In this document: in pieces, positions 7,330 to 13,860 of the stretch
Layout: each line of letters starts with the position of its first letter
Numbering within the stretch: position 1 is the stretch's first letter
Origin: an uncultured Blautia sp.
GTDB lineage: Bacteria > Bacillota > Clostridia > Lachnospirales > Lachnospiraceae
Direction of reading: 5' to 3'
DNA length: 23,418 nucleotides
Assembly: GCA_934408705.1 (NCBI GenBank)
Contig: CAKRVL010000034.1
Location: 1 to 23,418, forward strand
Translations under genes and position numbers: made by a program
Notes under the pieces: generated by a model
Seen by the model: the letters and a program-made list of their open reading frames with translations, nothing else
What the model was told of the DNA's origin: nothing
The model's database searches: none

Positions 7330-7992
7330 TTAAATAGGCATATTTGCCACGAAACAGTACATAACAATAAAGTGGCAGGCGCTTCCGAGCATGATGAATA
7401 CATGGAAGATCTCGTGGGATCCGAAGTTCTTATGCTTAGCATTGAAAATCGGAAGCTTCAGGGCGTAAATTACGCCGCCAATAGTGTAGATAATACCTCC
7501 TGCCAGGAGCCAGCCAAAGCCTGCTTTGGGTAATGCATGGATGATTGGAACGAAGGCCAGAACGCACAGCCAGCCCATGCCAATATATAAAACTGATGAA
7601 ATCCATTTAGGACAGGTTACCCAAAATGCTTTAAAAATAATGCCAAGAATGGCTGTTGCCCAAACAAGTGCGCAAAGTATATAACCAATTCTGTTATGAA
7701 GAACAATCAGGCAGATCGGTGTGTAGCTTCCGGCAATCATGACGAAAATCATCATGTGATCCAGCTTCTTCAGGCGGCGGTTCACCTTATCTGTGGAATC
7801 TACAGAGTGATACAGCGTGCTGGCAGCATAAAGCAGCATCATGGTGAGAATGAATATGCTTAAGGCAAGCACATGAATATGGTCATGCCATACTGAAGAA
7901 CGTATCAGCAGCGGTGCAACGCCTACTGCAGCAAGGAGAAAGGCAATGCCGTGGGTGATTGCACTTCCGGGATCTTTTAATTTGAATTTCAT
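7330..7992 (-). CDS. Hemolysin III family membrane protein (PAQR-like)
   Basis: A 220-aa integral membrane protein with seven predicted hydrophobic segments. Family marks are the opening DPGSAITHGIAFLLA, the metal-site motif STLYHS after the second helix, and the last-helix motif HEIFHVFIMLGSACHF. These histidines form the PAQR-type metal site. Proteins of this family (YqfA, YplQ) are membrane proteins whose true role is unclear despite the hemolysin name. The start ATG 7992 has a strong GGAGGTG site (8004-7998). An open frame continues upstream to 8145, but no good ribosome site supports it and the family starts here. Confidence 0.9.
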   Translation of the reverse strand: MKFKLKDPGSAITHGIAFLLAAVGVAPLLIRSSVWHDHIHVLALSIFILTMMLLYAASTLYHSVDSTDKVNRRLKKLDHMMIFVMIAGSYTPICLIVLHNRIGYILCALVWATAILGIIFKAFWVTCPKWISSVLYIGMGWLCVLAFVPIIHALPKAGFGWLLAGGIIYTIGGVIYALKLPIFNAKHKNFGSHEIFHVFIMLGSACHFIVMYCFVANMPI

Positions 7993-8167
7993 AATAGCAC
8001 CTCCAAAGAAGAAAACAAAAACTAAAACACATAGTATTAAAAACCACATCAAACAGTATGCAATAACTATAACACATTTTTTCAAAAATACAAGGGGTTT
8101 TTGTGAAAAGTCATAGGTGACGTTTACGAACATAGCATGATACAATATAAAGATACCAGTGTCATAA

Positions 8168-8201
8168 GGATTGCGGGAGCAGCGTAGCTGCGTAGCAATC
8201 C
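8168..8201. repeat. Short nested palindrome
   Basis: GGATTGC/GCAATCC (8168-8174, 8195-8201) encloses GCAGC-GTA-GCTGC (8179-8191). It lies between the divergent hemolysin III gene and the gene at 8235, and resembles the GC-rich intergenic repeat at 5759-5905 in style. Confidence 0.5.
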
Positions 8202-8234
8202 GGGTATGAAATAATTTACAGGGGGTAACTTGGG

Positions 8235-8615
8235 GTGAGGGTTACAGACGAGCTTTTGCAGAAAGCAGATCAGATTCCTAATTTTTCAGATGGGATCATC
8301 ATGCCGGATGGAGATTACAGACTTCTGGAGAAGACAGGACATCTTCAGGCTATGATGGTTCTTTTGCCATATTCGGAGAAGGAAATCTGGAAGATGATTC
8401 CGGAGAATGATTCTCCTTTATTCTGGATGATTGAGAAAACTGGTTGTGTGCTTACAGATTATAATTCAACAGTTGGTATGGCTATGACACCGGAGCAAAA
8501 AGTGGTTTTTGACGGACTGGTGAAGCATGGGATTATCTCGCCGGAGTATTTCGATATTACGAAGCAGAGGCAGAAGATGAGGGAGGAAGAGAAGCATAAT
8601 GGAAAAGAAGAATAA
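8235..8615 (+). CDS. Hypothetical protein, 126 aa
   Basis: A soluble, acidic 126-aa protein that I do not recognise. It has no signal peptide or membrane segment. The middle (LQAMMVLLPYSEKEIWKMIP) looks like a compact alpha/beta fold and the tail is charged (QRQKMREEEKHNGKEE). It starts at GTG with a GGGGG site about 10 nt upstream; no better start exists. A weak promoter (GTGACG-N18-TACAAT, 8117-8146) lies upstream. The natural codon use and clean borders between its neighbours suggest a real gene. It converges on spoVT. Confidence 0.65.
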   Translation: MRVTDELLQKADQIPNFSDGIIMPDGDYRLLEKTGHLQAMMVLLPYSEKEIWKMIPENDSPLFWMIEKTGCVLTDYNSTVGMAMTPEQKVVFDGLVKHGIISPEYFDITKQRQKMREEEKHNGKEE

Positions 8616-8653
8616 AGTGAATGATAATAGAAAAGAATAAAGTGAATGATAAT
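8603..8653 (+). repeat. Short tandem duplication at a gene end
   Basis: GAATAAAGTGAATGATAAT occurs twice in a row (about 8610-8628 and 8635-8653). The first copy contains the stop codon of the 126-aa gene. Confidence 0.7.
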
Positions 8654-8670
8654 TAGATTGTGTAATCAGG

Positions 8671-8700
8671 AGTGGCTTGTATCAGGGGGTACAAACCACT
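8671..8700. terminator. Stem-loop between convergent genes
   Basis: An 11-bp stem AGTGGCTTGTA/TACAAACCACT with an 8-nt loop lies between the stop codons of the 126-aa gene and spoVT. Neither strand has a T-tract, so it may be a weak two-way terminator or only an mRNA-end stabiliser. Confidence 0.4.
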
Positions 8701-8736
8701 TCTGATAAGTTGGAAAGCAGCTATCACTGTCTATAT

Positions 8737-9285
8737 TTATTGCTCCATCTGCCGGCCAAGGAAACCGGCAGCAGTCTGGACCAGAAGTTTTTCGCTGGTG
8801 CCCAGAGTCTCTTTATCACTTTTCCCGATGAGGATTACGCTGCCAATGGCATCACCTGCGGCATTAATAGGATGGATCACCTGGAAGCCGGGAGGGGCAG
8901 GCTGATCCTCAGTTACAGGTATTTTTCCTCTGTCTTTGGGATTAAGGCATTTTGTTTCGCGGTTATCAATGACTTCTTCTAACTGATCACTGATCATTTT
9001 TCCAATAAGTTCTTTGCTTCCGGGACCGGCAGCAGCAACTACCTGATCATGGTCTGTGATGCAGGAGAGTATTCCGGTGGAAAAAGAGAGCGCTTCAGCG
9101 TATTCTTTTGCGAAAAGGCTCAGCTCTCCGATTGGAGAATATTTTTTCAGAATGATCTCGCCTTCGCGATCTGTGAAAATTTCAAGAGGGGTGCCTTCTT
9201 TGATTCTCAGGGTCCGGCGAATTTCCTTAGGGATAACTACCCGGCCCAGGTCATCTATTCTTCTCACGATTCCTGTTGCTTTCAT
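8737..9285 (-). CDS. spoVT: SpoVT, stage V sporulation regulator
   Basis: A 182-aa transcription factor. Residues 1-50 are the AbrB-type swapped-hairpin DNA-binding domain with the classic SpoVT start (MKATGIVRRIDDLGRVVIPK). Residues about 55-180 are a GAF-like domain that senses an unknown ligand. Length and sequence match SpoVT of Bacillus and Clostridium. There it acts in the forespore as activator and repressor of sigma-G genes. A GGAGG site (9299-9295) precedes the ATG, and a sigma-G-type promoter is visible upstream. It is a single gene, separate from the niaR operon. Confidence 0.93.
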   Translation of the reverse strand: MKATGIVRRIDDLGRVVIPKEIRRTLRIKEGTPLEIFTDREGEIILKKYSPIGELSLFAKEYAEALSFSTGILSCITDHDQVVAAAGPGSKELIGKMISDQLEEVIDNRETKCLNPKDRGKIPVTEDQPAPPGFQVIHPINAAGDAIGSVILIGKSDKETLGTSEKLLVQTAAGFLGRQMEQ

Positions 9286-9333
9286 TTATCTTTTCCTCCG
9301 TTTTGTAATTTTCCATATTTTGTAGTGTATGGA

Positions 9334-9362
9334 TAGTATGTGAAAATATGGAGGATTTATGC
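9334..9362 (-). promoter_or_regulatory. Sigma-G-type promoter of spoVT
   Basis: On the minus strand GCATA (9362-9358), 17 bp, CATACTA (9340-9334). Both boxes match the Bacillus sigma-G consensus (GMATR, 17-18 bp, CATNMTA) without a mismatch, about 50 bp before the start codon. Bacillus spoVT is a sigma-G gene. Confidence 0.75.
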
Positions 9363-9426
9363 GTGTGAGACAGGACAAATCAGTTTTATTTTCGGAAAAT
9401 TACTGGAAATAAGAAAAAATTACGCC

Positions 9427-9975
9427 TTATTCCTGACCGCCCCAGAAATCAACTGGTTCGTAGTCCTGCAATTTTGCCAGAAAGCCTTTATGCTGAAGCT
9501 CTTCCTGAATAGCATCCAGGATTTCTTCACTTTCGGCATCAATGGTATGGTAGTGATAACCTGAAGTTACATTCATCAGAAGACTGGACTTGCCTGTACT
9601 GATCTCTTCCATGTAACTGCGGATGTCCCGGCGGGATTTGATTCCCATTTCTGCTTTCAGTACACCGTATACCTTGTGATAGACAAATACATCACGAATT
9701 TGTCCACCGGCATCTACAATGGTGCTCAGTTCTTCCTCTACCTGATTCTCTGTATGATAAATCTTAAAAACTCTGGAGTATTTCTTCTCTTCCTGCAGAA
9801 GATAGCCCTTGTTAGTGGAAAAGATGGAGGCTCCGTTGGCACGCAGGAGAGAAATATCCTGAACAATAATCTGGCGGCTTACATTTAACTCCTGGGAGAG
9901 CATACCACCGGAAACGGGACTATTGCTGGAGGATAAGATATTCAAAAGCTTTTTTCTTCTTTCTTCACCTTTCAT
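9427..9975 (-). CDS. niaR: NiaR, niacin-responsive repressor of NAD synthesis
   Basis: A 182-aa protein with an N-terminal winged helix (HTH_11, about 5-60, recognition region LNVSRQIIVQDISLLR) and a C-terminal 3H domain, named for three conserved histidines (here in VFVYHKVYG and SGYHYHTID). NiaR/YrxA binds nicotinic acid and represses NAD biosynthesis and niacin uptake genes in Firmicutes. It is the third gene after nadB and nadC (37-nt gap, AGGAGAT site), so it probably represses its own operon and nadA as well. No clear terminator follows. Confidence 0.92.
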   Translation of the reverse strand: MKGEERRKKLLNILSSSNSPVSGGMLSQELNVSRQIIVQDISLLRANGASIFSTNKGYLLQEEKKYSRVFKIYHTENQVEEELSTIVDAGGQIRDVFVYHKVYGVLKAEMGIKSRRDIRSYMEEISTGKSSLLMNVTSGYHYHTIDAESEEILDAIQEELQHKGFLAKLQDYEPVDFWGGQE

Positions 9976-10012
9976 AATGTCATCTCCTGTCTGCTGGTTT
10001 TTCGGTGGAAAT

Positions 10013-10870
10013 TCACTCCACCGGATGAAGATTCTTCATGGATAGATCCATAATAGGAGCGGAATGTGTAAGTGCTCCGCTTGATACATAATTTACACCT
10101 AAACCGGTAAGTCTTGCAATGTTTTCTTTTGTCACATTTCCGGAAACTTCGATTTCGGCACGACCTGCAATATAATCAATGGCTTCTTTCAGCTGTTCTG
10201 TAGTCATGTTATCCAGCATGATAATATCTGCACCGGCTTCTACAGCTTCTTTAACCATGTCAAGGTTCTCAACCTCAACCTCGATCTTGCGGACAAAAGG
10301 TGCATAAGCTTTTGCCATGGAAATGGCCTGTTTTACGCCTCCTGCAGCGCCGATATGGTTATCCTTCAGAAGAACACCGTCGGAAAGATTATAGCGATGA
10401 TTATTGCCGCCGCCTACACGAACGGAATATTTCTCAAAAATACGATTGTTTGGAGTGGTTTTACGGGTGTCAAGAAGCTTGATTCCTGTGCCCTGAAGAA
10501 GGGCTGCAACCTGGCTTGTGTAGGTGGCAATTCCACTCATTCTCTGAAGATAGTTGAGGGCAGTTCTTTCACCGCAGAGGAGTACACGGATGTCTCCGTA
10601 AATTTTTCCAACTAACTGTTTATTTTCTACGTGGTCGCCGTCTTTTACATAGAATTCAGCCTTTGTGGATGGATCCAGAAGTGTGAAGACACGTTCAAAT
10701 ACCTGAAGACCACAGATGATTCCGTCTTCTTTACAGATAAGATCTACAACGCCTGGAGTCGGATCCGGCATAACGCTGTTGGTGGATACGTCCTCGCTGG
10801 TGATGTCTTCTTTTAAGGCGCTTAAAATAAATGGATCAACGTTTAATCCGAGAGTTACCTGATCATACAT
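10013..10870 (-). CDS. nadC: Nicotinate-nucleotide pyrophosphorylase (carboxylating)
   Basis: A 285-aa enzyme that turns quinolinate and PRPP into nicotinate mononucleotide, CO2 and pyrophosphate, the third step of NAD synthesis from aspartate. The family signature is complete: LLDTRKTTPNNR, then EKYSVRVGGGNNHRYNLSDG and LLKDNHIGAAGG, then EVEVENL and DIIMLDNM around the barrel. ATG 10870 is the start: it has an AAAGGAA site and the domain begins there. An open frame extending back to 11041 lies within nadB and is spurious. nadB and nadC overlap by 8 nt, so they are translated together. Confidence 0.95.
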   Translation of the reverse strand: MYDQVTLGLNVDPFILSALKEDITSEDVSTNSVMPDPTPGVVDLICKEDGIICGLQVFERVFTLLDPSTKAEFYVKDGDHVENKQLVGKIYGDIRVLLCGERTALNYLQRMSGIATYTSQVAALLQGTGIKLLDTRKTTPNNRIFEKYSVRVGGGNNHRYNLSDGVLLKDNHIGAAGGVKQAISMAKAYAPFVRKIEVEVENLDMVKEAVEAGADIIMLDNMTTEQLKEAIDYIAGRAEIEVSGNVTKENIARLTGLGVNYVSSGALTHSAPIMDLSMKNLHPVE

Positions 10871-12236
10871 ATAAAAATTCCTTTCTGCCTTCTGTATTCT
10901 GGCCAAGAGCGATGGCCTGGGTGGCAAGGTGGTGATAAGTTTCTGCAAGAGCCGGTGCATCTTCGTATTGGCTGAAATCTGTATGAGAAGCAAGGCTTCT
11001 GGCAATTTCATCAGTATTTTCCTGTACATGGCAATTATCATCAGTATTTGTCTGAGTAGATGTCAGGGCAGCCAGATCATGCTCTGTCATATCCTGTGCA
11101 GCCCGTCTTGCGAAGACAAGGCTCTCCAGCAGGGAGTTGCTTGCAAGGCGGTTTTTGCCATGGACACCGTTGCAGGCTGCTTCACCTACTACATAAAGAT
11201 TTTCCATAGAGGAGTGGCTTTCATAATTAACCTTCACACCGCCCATAAAATAATGCTGTGCCGGAACAACAGGAATACATTCTTTAAAAACATCATATCC
11301 CATTTCCTTGCAGTGTTCAACAATGTTTGGAAAATGCTGGCGGAGAGTTTCGGCGGGGATTGTGCGAAGATCTTCCCAGACAAAATCAGTGCCGTCTTTT
11401 GCCATCTGTTCATGAATCTTCTGGGAAAGAAGGTCACGAGGCAGCAGCTCATTTACGAAACGGTTCATGTTTTTATCATATAGCTTGGCGCCTTCACCGC
11501 GGACGGACTCGGAAATCAGAAAGCTGCGGTCTTCCGGGCGTTTGGTGTAGAAGGTGGTAGGGTGGATCTGCACATAATCCGGATTCTGCAGTTCAATATT
11601 ATGCTTGCTGGCAATTGCAAGAGCATCGCCGGTAAGATGACGGAAGTTGGTAGAATGCTTGTAAAGTCCACCTACTCCGCCGCTTGCCATAACTGTATAT
11701 GTAGCGGTGATGGTGTCAAGGGAACCGTCAGGACGACGGATCACGGCACCGTAGCAGTGATTGTCTTTTTCCAGAATATCAACCAGAGTAGTGTATTCCA
11801 GAAGTTCTACGTTAGGCAGCGTCTGGACCTGACGAAGCAGGGAACTGGTGATTTCTTTTCCTGTTACATCTTTATGGTAAATAATACGGTTAGTGGAGTG
11901 CGCACCTTCTTTGGTGTAAGCAAGGCTGCCATCCTCGTTACGTTGGAATCGGGCACCATAGGAAACCAGATCCTGCACAACCTCAGGGGAAGTCTTGATC
12001 ATGATTTCTACAGATTTTTCGTCGTTTTCGTAATGACCGGCCTTCATGGTGTCTTCGAAAAAGCTTTCGTAGTCGGACTGCTCTTTCAGCATACACATGC
12101 CGCCCTGGGCAAGATAAGAGTCGTTGCTGATAAGGTCTGACTTGGTTATAATAGTGATTTTTTTATCGCGAGGGAGCTTGAGGGCACAGTAAAGTCCGGA
12201 GCATCCACTTCCTGCGATGAGGATATCTGTTTTCAT
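10863..12236 (-). CDS. nadB: L-aspartate oxidase
   Basis: A 457-aa FAD enzyme that oxidises aspartate to iminoaspartate, the first step of de novo NAD synthesis. It has the dinucleotide fold GSGCSG (9-14), the SYLAQGG loop (about 40-47), the active-site stretches GAHSTNRIIYH and SVRGEGAKLYD, the HYFMGG motif and the ending GEAACNGVHGKNRLASNS. The C-terminal helical domain is shorter than in the E. coli enzyme (about 540 aa), common for Firmicutes. In anaerobes fumarate, not oxygen, is the probable electron acceptor. First gene of nadB-nadC-niaR. Confidence 0.95.
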   Translation of the reverse strand: MKTDILIAGSGCSGLYCALKLPRDKKITIITKSDLISNDSYLAQGGMCMLKEQSDYESFFEDTMKAGHYENDEKSVEIMIKTSPEVVQDLVSYGARFQRNEDGSLAYTKEGAHSTNRIIYHKDVTGKEITSSLLRQVQTLPNVELLEYTTLVDILEKDNHCYGAVIRRPDGSLDTITATYTVMASGGVGGLYKHSTNFRHLTGDALAIASKHNIELQNPDYVQIHPTTFYTKRPEDRSFLISESVRGEGAKLYDKNMNRFVNELLPRDLLSQKIHEQMAKDGTDFVWEDLRTIPAETLRQHFPNIVEHCKEMGYDVFKECIPVVPAQHYFMGGVKVNYESHSSMENLYVVGEAACNGVHGKNRLASNSLLESLVFARRAAQDMTEHDLAALTSTQTNTDDNCHVQENTDEIARSLASHTDFSQYEDAPALAETYHHLATQAIALGQNTEGRKEFLYV

Positions 12237-12370
12237 AATTGTGGGTCCTTTTACTTAAAAGTCAGGTTAATGTTCACAGAGAATATTCTGGAAATTCTCA
12301 TATGAATGGTTGCATAAAATGGTTGCATAAATGTGTTCGGAAAGTTGCCTGACCGAGCAACATGCCTTGT

Positions 12371-12399
12371 AGTATAACACCAAACTTTACAATTGACAA
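12371..12399 (-). promoter_or_regulatory. Sigma-A promoter of nadB-nadC-niaR
   Basis: On the minus strand TTGTCA (12399-12394), 17 bp, TATACT (12376-12371). The leader to the nadB start is about 130 nt. Confidence 0.75.
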
Positions 12400-12411
12400 G
12401 ATAGCTGTAAA
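12386..12411. promoter_or_regulatory. Candidate NiaR operator (TTTACA-N14-TGTAAA)
   Basis: A perfect 6-bp inverted repeat (12386-12391, 12406-12411) covers the -35 of the nadB promoter and ends 8 bp before the -35 of the nadA promoter. Its place between two divergent NAD promoters, with niaR in the same cluster, makes NiaR the likely binder. I have not matched it to a published consensus. Confidence 0.5.
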
Positions 12412-12419
12412 CTTTTTTC

Positions 12420-12448
12420 TTGACAGTGAAGGGGCAAGGGCATATAAT
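12420..12448 (+). promoter_or_regulatory. Sigma-A promoter of nadA
   Basis: TTGACA (12420-12425), 17 bp, TATAAT (12443-12448): a full consensus match. The start site near 12455 gives a leader of about 240 nt that includes the MITE-like element. Confidence 0.88.
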
Positions 12449-12480
12449 CCTAAGAAAATGTCTGAAAAGAGTGGAGCCAT

Positions 12481-12644
12481 TAGAGCGTGTTTGAAAAATC
12501 ATTCCCGCAATCTGCACGCCCCACTTTGCGGGAGATTTCACCCGAATTCGGTTGCCGTAGCCCGCTACGGCGCCCTCATCCGAGCGAAATCTACCACAAA
12601 TTGTGACGCGCATCTTGCAGAAAGCCTTTTTCAAACACGCTCTA
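12481..12644. mobile_element. MITE-like element with 18-bp terminal inverted repeats
   Basis: The ends are perfect inverted repeats of 18 bp, TAGAGCGTGTTTGAAAAA (12481-12498) and its complement (12627-12644). The outer TA on each side may be a target duplication, as in Tc1/mariner or IS630-type MITEs. Inside are further palindromes: CCCGCAA/TTGCGGG (12504-12532), AGATTTC/GAAATCT (12533-12539 with 12586-12592) and GCCGTAGC-CC-GCTACGGC (12554-12571). It codes for no credible protein. It lies between the nadA promoter and gene, so it is transcribed as part of the nadA leader. Confidence 0.75.
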
Positions 12645-12696
12645 GCAGTGAATGAGGGTTCCGTAATAAGTGAAAAAACAGGAGTGAATAACGATT

Positions 12697-13617
12697 ATGA
12701 TGACTACAAGACAGCTGCAGGATGAGATTCTGCGTTTAAAGAAGGAAAAAGATATTTGCATTTTGGCGCATGCATACCAAAACCATGAGATTCTGGAGGT
12801 CGCAGATTACACAGGTGATTCTTACGGATTGAGTCAGCAGGCTGCCAAGGCACCTCAGAAGAATGTACTGATGTGTGGTGTTCGTTTTATGGCTGAGACA
12901 GTGAAGATTCTTTCCCCGGAGAAAACGGTTTATCTTTCAAATAGTGGTGCAGGATGTCCGATGGCTGAGCAGCTGGATGTGGAAATGCTTTTGGCACTGA
13001 AGGAAGCTAATCCGGATTATACTGTTGTAGCGTATATCAACACCACTTCTGAATTGAAAACCATCTGTGATGTGTGTGTAACTTCTTCTTCCGCAGTGAA
13101 GATTGTAAAAAATATTAAGAATGATAAGATCCTGTTTATCCCAGACTGTAATTTGGGAGCATGGGTGGAAAAGCAGATTCCGGAGAAGACCTTTAAATTT
13201 GTTCACGGTGGATGTCCGACTCATCTTAGAATGTCTGTAAGAGATGTGAAGAAGGCAAGAGAGGCCCATCCGGATGCGAAATTCCTGGTTCATCCGGAAT
13301 GTCTGCCGGAGGTTTCTGCAATGGCAGATTATATTGGAAGCACTACCGGAATTATGAAATATGCCAAAGAAAGTGATGCCAAAGAATTTATTATCGGTAC
13401 AGAGAACAGCATTGTTCAGCATCTTCAGTTTGAGTGTCCGGATAAGAAATTCTATCCGCTATCTAAGGACTGTGTATGCCATAACATGAAGCTTACAACT
13501 TTGATGGATGTTTATAATTGTGTCCGTGGTCAGGGCGGGGAAGAGATCATGTTGGATGAAGAGGTGAGAGTAAAGGCGAAGGCTTGTATTGATACAATGC
13601 TGACATTAGGGGAATAG
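12697..13617 (+). CDS. nadA: Quinolinate synthase A
   Basis: A 306-aa enzyme that condenses iminoaspartate with dihydroxyacetone phosphate to quinolinate, the second step of NAD synthesis, using an oxygen-sensitive [4Fe-4S] cluster. The three expected cluster ligands can be placed at Cys87 (GAGCPMAEQ), Cys173 (HGGCPTHLR) and Cys261 (CVCHNMK), with spacings of 86 and 88 residues as in known NadA structures. HAYQNHE near residues 25-31 and NTTSELK at 115-121 are further family blocks. An AGGAGTG site lies 8 nt before the ATG; a second ATG follows at once. It is divergent from nadB and probably under the same repressor. Confidence 0.95.
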   Translation: MMTTRQLQDEILRLKKEKDICILAHAYQNHEILEVADYTGDSYGLSQQAAKAPQKNVLMCGVRFMAETVKILSPEKTVYLSNSGAGCPMAEQLDVEMLLALKEANPDYTVVAYINTTSELKTICDVCVTSSSAVKIVKNIKNDKILFIPDCNLGAWVEKQIPEKTFKFVHGGCPTHLRMSVRDVKKAREAHPDAKFLVHPECLPEVSAMADYIGSTTGIMKYAKESDAKEFIIGTENSIVQHLQFECPDKKFYPLSKDCVCHNMKLTTLMDVYNCVRGQGGEEIMLDEEVRVKAKACIDTMLTLGE

Positions 13618-13654
13618 AAAAGATTGAATGTGATTGAGCATGCCTCTTTGCGTT

Positions 13655-13697
13655 AACAGAGCGTATTTGAAAAAAATCAGATGCGTTCTGTTTTTTT
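13655..13697 (+). terminator. Terminator of nadA, resembling collapsed MITE ends
   Basis: A 16-bp stem (13655-13670 with 13677-13692, three G-U pairs) around an A6 loop is followed by seven T. The left arm plus loop (AGAGCGTATTTGAAAAA) differs from the terminal repeat of the 12481 element at one base in 17. Confidence 0.88.
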
Positions 13698-13790
13698 GCA
13701 TATTTTTATCTGCTTACACAAATAAAATATGTGAAAAACAGACGTGGAACAATTGAAAAGGTAAAAAAAATATAAAAAAATGACGGATTT

Positions 13791-13824
13791 TTGGAAAGCC
13801 AACAGATGCGTATTTGTGTATAAT
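13791..13824 (+). promoter_or_regulatory. Probable activator-dependent promoter of the sugar ABC operon
   Basis: A perfect TATAAT (13819-13824) lies 37 bp before the ABC start, but no -35 lies at 16-18 bp. Where it should be there is a small palindrome TTGG-AAAG-CCAA (13791-13802). A poor -35 suits a promoter that needs an AraC-type activator such as the regulator at 19391. Inference. Confidence 0.4.
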
Positions 13825-13860
13825 AAATATATCTTGAACGAGAAAAGAAAAGGAGGAACT

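Noticed and set aside
10929..12140. Two long plus-strand open frames inside nadB (184 and 192 aa)
   Set aside because: They lie opposite a complete, well-conserved nadB, have no family match, and have no ribosome sites.
12251..12634. Open frame on the minus strand of 127 aa across the nadB leader and the MITE
   Set aside because: It is produced by read-through of the palindromic element. It has no ribosome site, and it overlaps the nadA and nadB promoters.
12449..12696. NAD riboswitch in the nadA leader
   Set aside because: The structured part is explained by a MITE with perfect terminal repeats. I see no known NAD riboswitch core, and NiaR control is present.
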